Source: Lacihabitans sp. LS3-19 (lineage in GTDB: Bacteria > Bacteroidota > Bacteroidia > Cytophagales > Spirosomataceae). From it: a stretch of DNA of 64,000 bases. Position 1 is the stretch's first letter, and the number at the start of each line of letters is the position of its first letter. The stretch lies in contig NZ_RJUA01000130.1 of assembly GCF_024343575.1 (NCBI RefSeq), forward strand, positions 188,217 to 252,216, read 5' to 3'. This document shows positions 25,927 through 35,048 of the stretch, one piece after another. The notes under the pieces are model-generated. The model made no database searches and had not been told where the DNA came from. It saw nothing but the letters and a program-made list of their open reading frames with translations. Position numbers and translations under genes: made by a program.

Positions 25927-27696
25927 ATGAAACAACTACTCATATTACTCGCTTTTGCACTCACATTTACAAGTTGTGCCGACAAAAACAAAAATGCATC
26001 TCTTCCGCCTATTTCTGAGGTTTACGACAGTTTTTATGAAGGCAGTTTGGCCTTAAATCCACTCTTCGGAAATTTCTATGGTATCAACAGGTATTTGGAT
26101 ACACTACCCAATAACCTTACGGATGAGTTTAGAGCTAAAGAAGTAGCTCATTATCAAGCACACCTCGATAAAATTCAGCAGTATGATAGGACAAAACTCA
26201 ACGAATCAGACCAGCATAATTACGATGTTATGGTTTGGTACGCCAAAAACAAACTTGCGGCAAATCATGATTTTGTGAAGTATCTACCGATAGACCAATT
26301 AAATTCGGTTAATCTGTATATAGCACAGTTGGCTTCAGGAAGTAGTGTACAGCCTTTTGTTACCGTCCAAGATTATAACAACTGGACAAAAAGACTTAAA
26401 GATTACACCGCTTGGTTAGATACCGCATTGGTAAATATGAAGGAAGGTATTGCTCTTGGTTATGTGCATCCGAAATCTATTGTAATGAAAATTATTCCGC
26501 AATTTGAAGCAATGGCAAGCGGTACGGTAGAAGACCATTTGTTTTATAGCCCTGTTAAAAACATGCCCGAGGGATTCACAGAAGCCGAGAAAAAGGAGAT
26601 TGGAACTATCTATCGAAAAGCCGTAAAAGAGGACATTATCCCGAGGTATCAAAAATTAGCCGAATTTTTTAAAACGGATTATTTAAAAGCTGCCCGGTCC
26701 ACTTCCGGTATTGGCCCATTACCAGCAAGTAAGGCACACTACCAAAATCAGATTGAATATATGACCTCCACAAGCCTTTCGGCAGATTCTATATTCAATT
26801 TGGGAAAATCTGAGGTGGCACGAATCAGGACAGAAATGGAGATGGTTAAAAAACAAGTCGGTTTCAAAGGCAGCTTGCTCGAATTCTTTAACCACGTTCG
26901 CACCAATAAAGACCTAATGCCCTATACTGATCCACAGCAGGTACTAAGCAATTTTGATTCTATTCAAAAACGCATGGCACCACAACTGGAGAAGTTGTTT
27001 GACAAAAAGCCTAAAACGCCTTTTATAGTAAAGCGGACAGAGGCCTTTCGTGAAAAATCGGCAAGTGCAGAATACAATCCTGGTAATCCTGATGGCTCAA
27101 GACCGGGAGTGTTTTATGTCCCCATACCAGATGCCACCTCCTACAATGTATTCTCTGACGAGGCTTTGTTTTTGCACGAAGCCATCCCTGGACATCATTA
27201 TCAAATTATGCTTACCGCAGAAAACGAAAGCATTCCAGCATTTAGAAAGTTTACAGGTTCCGGTGCCTACATAGAAGGTTGGGGTTTGTATGCTGAATCT
27301 CTGGGAAAGGAATTGGGATTGTACGATGACCCATATCAATATTTTGGCATGTTGAGTGCGGAAATGCACCGGGCAATACGATTGGTTGTAGATACTGGAA
27401 TACATTCTAAAGGCTGGACGCGTGAAGAAGCCATTGCTTATTCACTTGAAAATGAAGCTGAGTCGGAAGCCAGTGTGATTGCTGAAATAGAACGCTACAT
27501 GGTCATGCCAGCACAAGCGTTATCCTATAAAATAGGGCAACTTACCATTCTAAATCTTAGAAAAGAGGCCGAAAAAGCTTTGGGTAATGAATTTGACATT
27601 AAAGCATTTCACAACATTATTCTTGATGCCGGAGATATGCCGCTTGCCGTTTTAGAACAGCGGGTTAGAACGTGGATAAAAGAGGGTGGGAAATAG
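25927..27696 (+). CDS. DUF885 family exported peptidase-like lipoprotein
   Basis: 589 residues. Signal with lipobox FTSC (Cys about 17). DUF885 proteins resemble zinc carboxypeptidases/M3-like metallopeptidases. The core motif is FLHEAIPGHHYQ (HExxxGHH type, about residues 415-426), followed by EGWGLYAESLGKELGLY and a distal ENEAESEASVIAEIERYMVMPAQALSYKIG block. These carry the probable zinc ligands and catalytic glutamate. Likely an outer-membrane or periplasmic peptidase; the substrate is not predictable. The C-terminus LEQRVRTWIKEGGK is normal. Forty in-frame codons after its UAG stop read like a remnant of another gene. Confidence 0.88.
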   Translation: MKQLLILLAFALTFTSCADKNKNASLPPISEVYDSFYEGSLALNPLFGNFYGINRYLDTLPNNLTDEFRAKEVAHYQAHLDKIQQYDRTKLNESDQHNYDVMVWYAKNKLAANHDFVKYLPIDQLNSVNLYIAQLASGSSVQPFVTVQDYNNWTKRLKDYTAWLDTALVNMKEGIALGYVHPKSIVMKIIPQFEAMASGTVEDHLFYSPVKNMPEGFTEAEKKEIGTIYRKAVKEDIIPRYQKLAEFFKTDYLKAARSTSGIGPLPASKAHYQNQIEYMTSTSLSADSIFNLGKSEVARIRTEMEMVKKQVGFKGSLLEFFNHVRTNKDLMPYTDPQQVLSNFDSIQKRMAPQLEKLFDKKPKTPFIVKRTEAFREKSASAEYNPGNPDGSRPGVFYVPIPDATSYNVFSDEALFLHEAIPGHHYQIMLTAENESIPAFRKFTGSGAYIEGWGLYAESLGKELGLYDDPYQYFGMLSAEMHRAIRLVVDTGIHSKGWTREEAIAYSLENEAESEASVIAEIERYMVMPAQALSYKIGQLTILNLRKEAEKALGNEFDIKAFHNIILDAGDMPLAVLEQRVRTWIKEGGK

Positions 27697-27819
27697 AGGT
27701 CTCATTTTGTGAAAGGTTATTACACATGGAAATACGAAAATTGGCAGGTGACTTGGATAAAGGACACGCCACCACCTGCAAAACAAGATGGTTCAGCAGA
27801 CGGCTTAAATAAGAATTAA
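27697..27819 (+). pseudogene. Possible C-terminal gene remnant after the DUF885 stop
   Basis: In frame with the DUF885 gene, directly after its TAG, 40 codons read to a TAA with protein-like content (YYTWKYENWQVTWIKD). DUF885 proteins normally end where the stop is. I read this as a leftover of a former neighbour, perhaps an NTF2-like lipoprotein. Weak evidence. Confidence 0.3.
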
Positions 27820-27904
27820 TTATAACATACCCTAAAGTGGGCAATCCGGTCAGCTTAAAATTTGACTGGATTGATTCATTTTTGAACAAAAAGCAAATTT
27901 TGAA

Positions 27905-29077
27905 ATGACAACAATCACAAAATCCAGAATAGAGTCCATAGACCTTCTAAAAGGTTTGGTAATGGTAATCATGGCTCTTGACCATGCACGGGATTTTTTC
28001 CATTATTCAGCTTTCATTTTTGACCCAGCAGACCCTTCGCAAAGCACTTTGCCCATATTTTTTACGCGTTTTATTACCCATTTTTGTGCACCTGCTTTTA
28101 GTTTTTTGGCGGGTACTTCTGCCTACATGGCGGGCAAAAGAAAAACTAAAAAAGAGTTGTCGATTTTTTTAGTAAAACGTGGACTTTGGTTGATTTTCAT
28201 TGAAATGACGATTGTGAATTTCGCATGGTATTTTGATATCTATTTCAGAAGTCCGGAGTTCTTGGTGATCTGGTGTCTGGGCATAAGCATGGTAGTTTTG
28301 GCTGGGCTGATACACCTTCCTTTAAAAACAATTCTCATTTTTAGTTGTCTTTTGATTTTTGGTCATAATCTCCTTGATTCCATTGGTTTTGAAGGAAACT
28401 TCCTTTGGGCTGTTCTTCATGAACAATCGGTTTTTAAAATTTCAGATGCGTATACCTTTTATCTTGATTATCCAATGATACCGTGGGTTGGTGTAATGGC
28501 ACTGGGCTATTATTTTGGTTCTTTTTATAACAAGACTTTTGACCCTGATAAAAGAAAGAAATCGTTTAATATCATCGGTATTTCTGCCATTGTCTTATTT
28601 GTAGTTTTAAGGTGGACCAATATCTATGGAGACCCCAATCCGTTTAAGCATTTTGGCACAGCAGCAAAGGACCTCATGTCATTTTTGCAACTCACCAAAT
28701 ACCCACCATCCTTATTGTTTCTGTTAGCTACATTGGGAGGGGTATTTCTATTTTTAGCAAATACTGAAAAACTAAGAGGTAGCATCGTAAACTTCTTCAG
28801 CGTTTTCGGGCGAGTTCCATTTTTTTATTACATCCTACACCTCTATCTCATTCATCTTTTTGCTTTGGTTTTAGCTCAATTGACTGGATTTGGTTGGGAA
28901 TCGATGATTTTAACTGATTGGATGACAGAGGTTCCAGCTTTACAAGGCTATGGTTTTAACCTCTTTATTGTATACCTGATTTGGATAGGCGTTGTGCTAT
29001 TGCTATATCCATTATGCAAAAAATTTGATGTCTACAAACAAGCCCATAAAGAAAAATGGTGGCTGAGTTATTTATGA
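27905..29077 (+). CDS. DUF1624/heparan-alpha-glucosaminide acetyltransferase-like membrane protein
   Basis: 390 residues, about ten transmembrane segments. The N-terminus has RIESIDLLKGLVMVIMALDHARDFF, the DUF1624 signature (R-x-x-S-x-D-x-x-K/R-G, then D-H-x-R-D). The conserved Asp-His pair corresponds to the catalytic region of HGSNAT-type transmembrane acetyltransferases, which acetylate a sugar from acetyl-CoA across the membrane. The bacterial substrate is unknown. It is followed by a DUF418 gene with a similar IDxLRGxAL start, so the two may form a pair of membrane acyltransferase-like proteins. Confidence 0.87.
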   Translation: MTTITKSRIESIDLLKGLVMVIMALDHARDFFHYSAFIFDPADPSQSTLPIFFTRFITHFCAPAFSFLAGTSAYMAGKRKTKKELSIFLVKRGLWLIFIEMTIVNFAWYFDIYFRSPEFLVIWCLGISMVVLAGLIHLPLKTILIFSCLLIFGHNLLDSIGFEGNFLWAVLHEQSVFKISDAYTFYLDYPMIPWVGVMALGYYFGSFYNKTFDPDKRKKSFNIIGISAIVLFVVLRWTNIYGDPNPFKHFGTAAKDLMSFLQLTKYPPSLLFLLATLGGVFLFLANTEKLRGSIVNFFSVFGRVPFFYYILHLYLIHLFALVLAQLTGFGWESMILTDWMTEVPALQGYGFNLFIVYLIWIGVVLLLYPLCKKFDVYKQAHKEKWWLSYL

Positions 29078-29138
29078 AACTCAGTTTTTAAACCCTTACT
29101 AATACTCTAATTTTTTAAATAAATGACGAATCAAACAA

Positions 29139-30380
29139 ATGCAAAAACTACCAACAAAAAGAATTGAACAAATAGACGCATTGCGGGGCTTTGCATTATT
29201 TGGCATCATAATGACCCACATGTTTGAAGGCTATTTGGCAAGTATGACTCCACCTCAGTTTGTAGGGTTTAATATGCTATATCCGATAGACAGTTTTTCA
29301 CAAATTATAATTCAAAACCTGTTTATTGGGAAATTTTATGCCATATTCTCCATGCTATTTGGACTAAGTTTCTACCTCATATTAGACCAGAAAAAAGGTT
29401 CACGTTCTTTAAAATTCGTCTGGAGATTGGTGCTTTTATTCCTCATTGGGTTCATTCACCATGTGCATTATAGAGGAGATTTTTTGACCGTCTATGCTGT
29501 ATTCGGTTTAGCATTGGTGCCTTTTAGAAGAGTACCTGATAAAATCGTTTTGATTCTTGGTTTATTTCTTGCCTTCAACGGACCATCAATAGTATCAAAT
29601 ACTATCTCGCTGATTGAAAAGTCAAAACAGGAAACAATGGAAACTGTAAAAGAAACCAAAAGCATAGCTGTCACTAATTCAACCAATAACCCTGTTGCCC
29701 AAGCGACTGCCTATTTTGATTTGATATTGAAAGGCGAATACCGAAAATTACTAATCTCAAATAGTACTGTTGGTGTTTTTAATAAATACAATTACCTAAA
29801 ATTTAGTGGCAGACTATGGGTAATACCAGGCTTGTTCTTATTGGGACTTTGGATAGGTCGTAAAAAATGGCACGAGCGAATAGACAAAATTCCATTGCGT
29901 AAAGTAATTGCTATCTCAGCACTGATAGGTTTTCCATTGCTACTTATGAATTACTATTTTTCGCAAGCATCTAACAATGAATTCATTAAATATTTTGGTT
30001 CAATTACCAAAGATGCGTCCAATATTTTTATGCCTATTTTATATATTGCTGGCCTGCTTGCCCTATTCAAACTGAATAGCACAAATAAAATAACCCGTTT
30101 ACTCATACCCGTGGGTAAAATGGGGCTTACAACTTATGTGACGCAATCTGCTTTCGGACTTTTTATTTTTTATGGCTACGGACTTGGCCTATTATTGAAA
30201 TTGTCTGGAACAGCCGCCCTCGGACTCGGATTTCTGTTTTTTATCTTACAAATAGTTTTTAGCAAATGGTGGTTCAGCAAATACAAGTTTGGGCCATTGG
30301 AGTGGCTATGGCGAAGCGGCACAAATGGAAGCTGGCAATCAATGAAAATCAATGAAGAACTTAAAACAATTGACTTATAA
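29139..30380 (+). CDS. DUF418 family membrane protein
   Basis: 413 residues, about ten transmembrane segments. The N-terminal RIEQIDALRGFALFGIIMTHM and the C-terminal half, with GKMGLTTYVTQSAFGLFIFYGYGLGL and a terminal GPLEWLWR, are characteristic of DUF418 (YeiB-like) proteins. These are related to membrane acyltransferases, but I know of no established reaction. The tandem arrangement with DUF1624 and the downstream M28 peptidase gene nine bases away suggests one transcript. Confidence 0.9.
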   Translation: MQKLPTKRIEQIDALRGFALFGIIMTHMFEGYLASMTPPQFVGFNMLYPIDSFSQIIIQNLFIGKFYAIFSMLFGLSFYLILDQKKGSRSLKFVWRLVLLFLIGFIHHVHYRGDFLTVYAVFGLALVPFRRVPDKIVLILGLFLAFNGPSIVSNTISLIEKSKQETMETVKETKSIAVTNSTNNPVAQATAYFDLILKGEYRKLLISNSTVGVFNKYNYLKFSGRLWVIPGLFLLGLWIGRKKWHERIDKIPLRKVIAISALIGFPLLLMNYYFSQASNNEFIKYFGSITKDASNIFMPILYIAGLLALFKLNSTNKITRLLIPVGKMGLTTYVTQSAFGLFIFYGYGLGLLLKLSGTAALGLGFLFFILQIVFSKWWFSKYKFGPLEWLWRSGTNGSWQSMKINEELKTIDL

Positions 30381-30388
30381 AAAGAATC

Positions 30389-31867
30389 ATGAAAAAACTA
30401 CTCCTCTTTCTCTTTTGTCATTTAGCTCTTTTGAGCTTTTCGCAATCGGTGGTAAAAACTCCAACTGCTGGACTTGATGCCATCAAAGTGACTGATCTTA
30501 AAAAAGACTTGTACGAACATGCCGATGCCTCGTTTAAAGGGCGAGCGGCAGGAACAATTAACGAACTGAAAGGTGCAGCTTGGGTGGCTGAGCGGTTTAG
30601 AAGTATTGGTCTTAAACCCGCAGGCGATAACGATTCCTACTTTCAGTTTTTTGATATGTGGCGTAATCGAGTAGCTGCTACAAGTACTGTGTCTATCAAC
30701 GACCGCAGCCTCCCACTTTGGAGCGAAGTAGCCATTGCCCAAATGGCACCTGCAAGTATCGACCAACCCATCGTTTATTTAGGAAAAGCCTCTGCCATTG
30801 ATTTCAAAAATATAGACGTAAAAGGGAAGGTAGTTGCATTTGATGCTGTTCCCGGAATTACACCTACCAACATTTCATTGCCTACCTGGCGGTATCAGCG
30901 ACTTATGATGAATACATACGGGAACGCCTTGATCGAAAAAGGTGCAATAGCCTTAGTTCTCATTGCAGATAATGATACTGAAAACGTATGGGCAGATGCA
31001 GTAGAAAATTTCAAAGTAGGAACTTATGATTTAGAAGGCGGTCCCAGAGAAAAAGTTACCGCCACCGTTCCTGTTTTTTGGGTTCATGCTTCTGCAAAAA
31101 AAGAAATAGCCGAAAATAACGCTCAGCTAAAAGCCAATATCATTATTGAGCGATTCACTTATCCATCTGTAAATATTGTGGGTACTATCAAAGGCACTGA
31201 CCCAGCACTTTCAAAAGAATACCTGCTATATAGTGGTCACACAGACGCTCATGGCATTCGAAATGTGGTAGACGGAGATAGTATCTATTATGGAGCAGAC
31301 GACAATGGCAGTGTAAATGTAGCCATGCTTGCTATGGCAAGGGCTTTTCAGAAAAAACCAAGTAAACGTTCGGTAATTTTTGTCATTCATGGTGCAGAAG
31401 AGGTTGGGCTTTTGGGTTCAAGGTGGTTCTCATCGCACCCGACTGTTCCCATCGAAAATATCGTAGCCGTATTAAATGGAGATATGATAGGACGCAATAC
31501 CCCCGACAGTGCAGCAGTTTTAGGCCTTCAAGCTCCCCATCTTACTTCCAACGATTTGGCGAAAATGGTACTTGAAGCAAACGAGGAAGGGCCAAAATTC
31601 AAGTTGGACACGCAATGGGATAGAGCAGACCACCCTGAATTCTGGTTTTTCAGAAGTGATCATTTACCTTATGCAAGGTTAGGGATTCCGTCACTGATGT
31701 ACACGACATTGCTTCATCCTGATTATCATACCCCGAAAGATAATGCCGCCAACATTGATTATACCAAGCTAAAAAAGATGACCGAATGGATGTATCGTAC
31801 AGGTTGGAAAGTAGCAAACGCAGCCCAGCGACCTGACAGAGTACCCAATTTTAAATTGGAAAGGTAA
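30389..31867 (+). CDS. Exported M28 family zinc peptidase
   Basis: 492 residues with signal peptide MKKLLLFLFCHLALLSFS. An apical PA-like segment (about 120-255) is followed by the M28 di-zinc catalytic core: SGHTDAHG (His ligand), GADDNGSVNVAMLAMA (bridging Asp), VIHGAEEVGLLGS (catalytic Glu and Glu ligand), NGDMIGRN (Asp ligand) and HPDYHTPKDN (final His ligand). Family members are aminopeptidases or glutamate carboxypeptidase-like enzymes. Likely periplasmic or secreted, releasing N-terminal residues from peptides. All zinc ligands are present. It fits the exported-peptidase theme of its neighbours. Confidence 0.93.
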   Translation: MKKLLLFLFCHLALLSFSQSVVKTPTAGLDAIKVTDLKKDLYEHADASFKGRAAGTINELKGAAWVAERFRSIGLKPAGDNDSYFQFFDMWRNRVAATSTVSINDRSLPLWSEVAIAQMAPASIDQPIVYLGKASAIDFKNIDVKGKVVAFDAVPGITPTNISLPTWRYQRLMMNTYGNALIEKGAIALVLIADNDTENVWADAVENFKVGTYDLEGGPREKVTATVPVFWVHASAKKEIAENNAQLKANIIIERFTYPSVNIVGTIKGTDPALSKEYLLYSGHTDAHGIRNVVDGDSIYYGADDNGSVNVAMLAMARAFQKKPSKRSVIFVIHGAEEVGLLGSRWFSSHPTVPIENIVAVLNGDMIGRNTPDSAAVLGLQAPHLTSNDLAKMVLEANEEGPKFKLDTQWDRADHPEFWFFRSDHLPYARLGIPSLMYTTLLHPDYHTPKDNAANIDYTKLKKMTEWMYRTGWKVANAAQRPDRVPNFKLER

Positions 31868-31936
31868 AATGGCTTTTAGTTTAAAAGGTGTAAGCCAAAT
31901 AAAGTGATTATTAACAAATGAAAATATACTGAACTG

Positions 31937-32392
31937 ATGAAAATAACAATCCTTCTACTCCTTCTAATCCCCTTTTCTTTTGTTGTAAAGGCACAAGAAA
32001 AGAAAGATTTTTCGCTTTCGTTTAATCACATGGCATTGTCGGTCAAAGACGTAAATGTCTCCGCTGAATTTTATACAAAGGTGCTCAATTTGGAAATTAT
32101 TCCATCGAGCCTAAAATATGACGATGTAAGATGGATTTCCTTGGGAGAGGGGAAGGAATTACACTTGGTTTCTTATGTAGAAGGTGAAGTTAAGACCAAT
32201 AAGGCCATACATCTTGCATTATCAACCACCAATTTTGATGCATTTGTTCAGTGGCTTACTACAATGAAAATTGAATACGGAGATTTTCCTGGAAATCTAA
32301 ATAAAATAAACGTTCGATCTGATGGCATAAAACAGGTTTTCTTTCAAGACCCAGATAGGTATTGGATTGAGGTGAATAGTATTAATAAATAA
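31937..32392 (+). CDS. Exported VOC/glyoxalase family protein
   Basis: 151 residues. Signal peptide MKITILLLLLIPFSFVVKA, then a single vicinal-oxygen-chelate module: FNHMALSVKDVNVSAEFYTKVLNLEII, LGEGKELHLVSY, HLALSTTNFDAF and KQVFFQDPDRYWIEV. His, Glu/His and Glu positions suitable for metal binding are present in this pattern. Single modules dimerise to form one active site. Reaction unknown; periplasmic VOC proteins are uncommon but seen in this phylum. Confidence 0.85.
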   Translation: MKITILLLLLIPFSFVVKAQEKKDFSLSFNHMALSVKDVNVSAEFYTKVLNLEIIPSSLKYDDVRWISLGEGKELHLVSYVEGEVKTNKAIHLALSTTNFDAFVQWLTTMKIEYGDFPGNLNKINVRSDGIKQVFFQDPDRYWIEVNSINK

Positions 32393-32428
32393 AGTAGGAA
32401 TATTCTATAAGATTAAAAACAAATCAAT

Positions 32429-33604
32429 ATGAAACAAATAGTTACCATTTTTTTACTAATGCTCATTTGTTCGCATTCTTATGCACGAAAACCAAGGGCA
32501 AGAGATTTAGGAGTTCCGTTTGATGGCAACACAGGAGCTTTTAATGCAATTACAGATGTTAAAGGTGTTGAAGTAGGTTACAGTACTATTATTTCAGGAG
32601 ATGGAAAAAACGTTATTGGCAAAGGACCTATAAGAACTGGAGTTACAGCAATATTTCCAAGAGGAAAAGCCAAGAAATTCAGTCCTGTTTATGCCAATTG
32701 GTACAGCCTTAACGGAAACGGAGAAATGACTGGCACTACCTGGGTTACTGAATCCGGATTTTTAGAAACGCCCATTATGATAACCAATACCAACAGTGTG
32801 GGCGTGGTGAGAGACGCGGTATTGAAGTGGTATGTAGATACAGATTGGTATAGCGGTGAAGATTGGTGGTACACCTATCCAGTAGTAGCTGAAACGTATG
32901 ATGGTTTTCTTAATGACATCTATGGTTTTCACGTCAAAGAAGAACATGTATTGGAATCAATAGAAAACTCCTCAGGCGGTAGGATAGCCAAAGGGAATGT
33001 TGGTGGAGGCACAGGAATGATGTGCTTGGGCTTTAAGGGAGGCACAGGAACTTCTTCTAGAGTTTTTAAAATCAAGGATTCAACCTATACCGTTGGAGCC
33101 ATTGTTCAATCTAATTTTGGAGCAAAAAGAAACCTATCTATTGCAGGTGTTCCAGTCGGAATTGAATTAAAAGACACTCTAAATTATGTACATAACGCAC
33201 CTCCAAAATCAAGGAGACAAGAAGGAGATGGTTCTATTATAGTAATTATTGCAACAGACGTACCGCTTTTACCACACCAATTAAAAAGAATAGCCCAAAG
33301 AATTCCATTAGGAATTGGAATTGTGGGCGGGCGAGGAAGCAATGGCTCTGGAGATATTTTCCTAGCATTCTCAACCGCAAATGAAAATGCCTTTAATCGC
33401 GATGAAACAACAACGGTTAAATCATTGCCTAATGACCAACTAATGCCAGTTTTTGAAGCAACCGTACAAGCAGTAGAAGAAGCAATTATCAATGCCATGG
33501 TAGCCGCTAAAACTATGGAAGGAATTAACGGTAATAAAGCTTATGCCTTACCACATGATTTGCTAATAGAAACTTTGAAAAAATACAATCGCCTGAAAGA
33601 ATAA
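32429..33604 (+). CDS. Exported P1 family (S58, DmpA-like) peptidase
   Basis: 391 residues; signal peptide ending SHSYA. The mature start has RARDLGVPFDGNTGAFNAITDVKGVEVGYSTI, the N-terminal family signature. NVGGGTGMMCLGFKGGTGTSSR is the glycine-rich core, and GGRGSNGSGDIFLAFSTAN contains the conserved serine block found in DmpA/BapA beta-aminopeptidases (N-terminal nucleophile hydrolases that self-cleave). The enzymes release N-terminal residues, including beta- or D-amino acids in characterised members. This one is predicted to act outside the cytoplasm. It is the third exported peptidase of the region. Confidence 0.9.
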   Translation: MKQIVTIFLLMLICSHSYARKPRARDLGVPFDGNTGAFNAITDVKGVEVGYSTIISGDGKNVIGKGPIRTGVTAIFPRGKAKKFSPVYANWYSLNGNGEMTGTTWVTESGFLETPIMITNTNSVGVVRDAVLKWYVDTDWYSGEDWWYTYPVVAETYDGFLNDIYGFHVKEEHVLESIENSSGGRIAKGNVGGGTGMMCLGFKGGTGTSSRVFKIKDSTYTVGAIVQSNFGAKRNLSIAGVPVGIELKDTLNYVHNAPPKSRRQEGDGSIIVIIATDVPLLPHQLKRIAQRIPLGIGIVGGRGSNGSGDIFLAFSTANENAFNRDETTTVKSLPNDQLMPVFEATVQAVEEAIINAMVAAKTMEGINGNKAYALPHDLLIETLKKYNRLKE

Positions 33605-33683
33605 TTTGATATAACGCTACCAGCAATCATTTTAGAAAATAACTATTGGAATATAGAAAGTAAGCAAATATGAAAAAAATGAT

Positions 33684-34178
33684 ATGAAACGAATTTTTAT
33701 ATTCTCGATAGCGATTGCATTTGTGGGAACAACAATTAGTTGCGGAAGCAATAAAAGCAATTCAAATGAATCTGATAAGAGTAGTCATACGGACCATGAT
33801 TTATCAGAATTGAAAACGTTAATAGAAAATAAAACCAATCAGTTTACAGCAGCACATATTACCAAAGACACCGAGTTTCTGAATCATATTTTTACTGAAA
33901 ATGCACGTTCTTTTCCACCCAATGCAGAAGCTGTAGTAGGTAGAAAAGCCATTTCACAACTGAATATGGACTGGATAAATTATGGCATTTCAGAAGCCAA
34001 AGAAACCTCTACTGCATTTTACGGCAATGAAGACTATTTGATTGACGAAGGCACCTACATTTTCATTTATGGTGAAGATAAATCCATAGACAAAGGCAAA
34101 TACATCAATATCTGGAAAATGGAAGATGGGGAATGGAAAATTGAAAGTAATATTTGGAACAGTAGTCAACCTTTGTGA
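33684..34178 (+). CDS. DUF4440/SnoaL-like lipoprotein, paralogue
   Basis: 164 residues. Signal with lipobox TISC, low-complexity Ser/Asn linker, then an NTF2-like domain: LKTLIENKTNQFTAAHITKDTEFLNHIFTENARSF, VVGRKAISQ, KGKYINIWKMEDGEWKIESNIWN. It resembles the DUF4440 lipoprotein upstream in order and in the KGKYxxIWK motif. Function unknown; likely outer-membrane-anchored. Confidence 0.85.
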   Translation: MKRIFIFSIAIAFVGTTISCGSNKSNSNESDKSSHTDHDLSELKTLIENKTNQFTAAHITKDTEFLNHIFTENARSFPPNAEAVVGRKAISQLNMDWINYGISEAKETSTAFYGNEDYLIDEGTYIFIYGEDKSIDKGKYINIWKMEDGEWKIESNIWNSSQPL

Positions 34179-34253
34179 GAATTTGAATGGTACTGGAATA
34201 GGCTAAAGTTTGTTTTAATTTTAAGGAGGGAATAATTCAAAATAGGATTCAAA

Positions 34254-34970
34254 ATGTCAAAAAAACTTCATTTAAACCGTAGAGATTTTATTGAAAAAAG
34301 TGCTGTCCTTGCTGCTGGGATAAGCCTTTCCATGAATTCTTCTTGTAGCGAAAGCTCGGCAAATAAAACGGTAAATGGAGCCTGTTGTCTTGACTGCCCC
34401 GACTCGTGCAGCTGAACTATTACGGTAAAAAATGACAAGATAATCGATTTTTCAGCAAGTAAATCCAACCCCTATACCGCAGGCAAACTTTGTTATAAAA
34501 TGGCCAAATATCCTCAGGATGTGACTTATAATCCTGAGAGAATTTTAAAGCCTTTGAAAAGAGTAGGCGAAAAAGGAAAAGGCCAATTTGAGGAGATTAG
34601 CTGGGACAAAGCTATTTCTGAAATAAGTACAAAACTCCAAGATATAATCGCAAATGAAGGCGGCAAAGCTATTTTGCCCTTTAGCTATGGTGGTAATGAA
34701 AGCAATGTTCAAACCAATGCTGGAAATCGAAATATTCAAGACGGTGACAGCATAAAAGTTTTTAATCAAAGAGGAGAAGTCTTAATCACGGCCAGAATTC
34801 AAAACAAAGTAAAACAAGGCGTGGTATGTATGCCACAGGGATATTGGTCTTCTTTGATTCCAGGTGGATCTACGGCCAATGCCCTCACTTCAGATTTACT
34901 TACCGATATGGGCGGCAGTGCAGCTCTTCAAGAATGTCAGGTGGAGATTATGAAGGCTAAGCTGAAATAA
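34254..34970 (+). pseudogene. Decayed molybdopterin-dependent oxidoreductase (nonsense mutation and internal deletion)
   Basis: One frame encodes parts of a Tat-exported molybdopterin oxidoreductase. The start MSKKLHLNRRDFIEKSAVL is a twin-arginine signal. CCLDCPDSCS then supplies Fe-S cysteines, but the next codon (34413-34415) is TGA where relatives have Trp. It continues TITVKNDKIIDF, LCYKMAKYPQ, LKPLKRVGEKGKGQFEEISWDKA and ILPFSYGG. It then jumps directly to the C-terminal molybdopterin-binding part (RNIQDGDSIKVFNQRGEV to SDLLTDMGG). The catalytic core, several hundred residues, is missing. The result is a non-functional remnant. Confidence 0.9.
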
Positions 34971-35048
34971 AAGGTGAATAAGGAGCTAATTTTGAGTAGA
35001 AACTACAATTATTAAATTTTATATCCCTTGTGCCAAATAATGAAATAT

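Noticed and set aside
34413-34415. TGA read as Trp or selenocysteine in the molybdopterin gene
   Set aside because: Other genes here end in TGA, relatives have Trp at the site, and no SECIS-like hairpin is evident. The internal deletion already marks a pseudogene.
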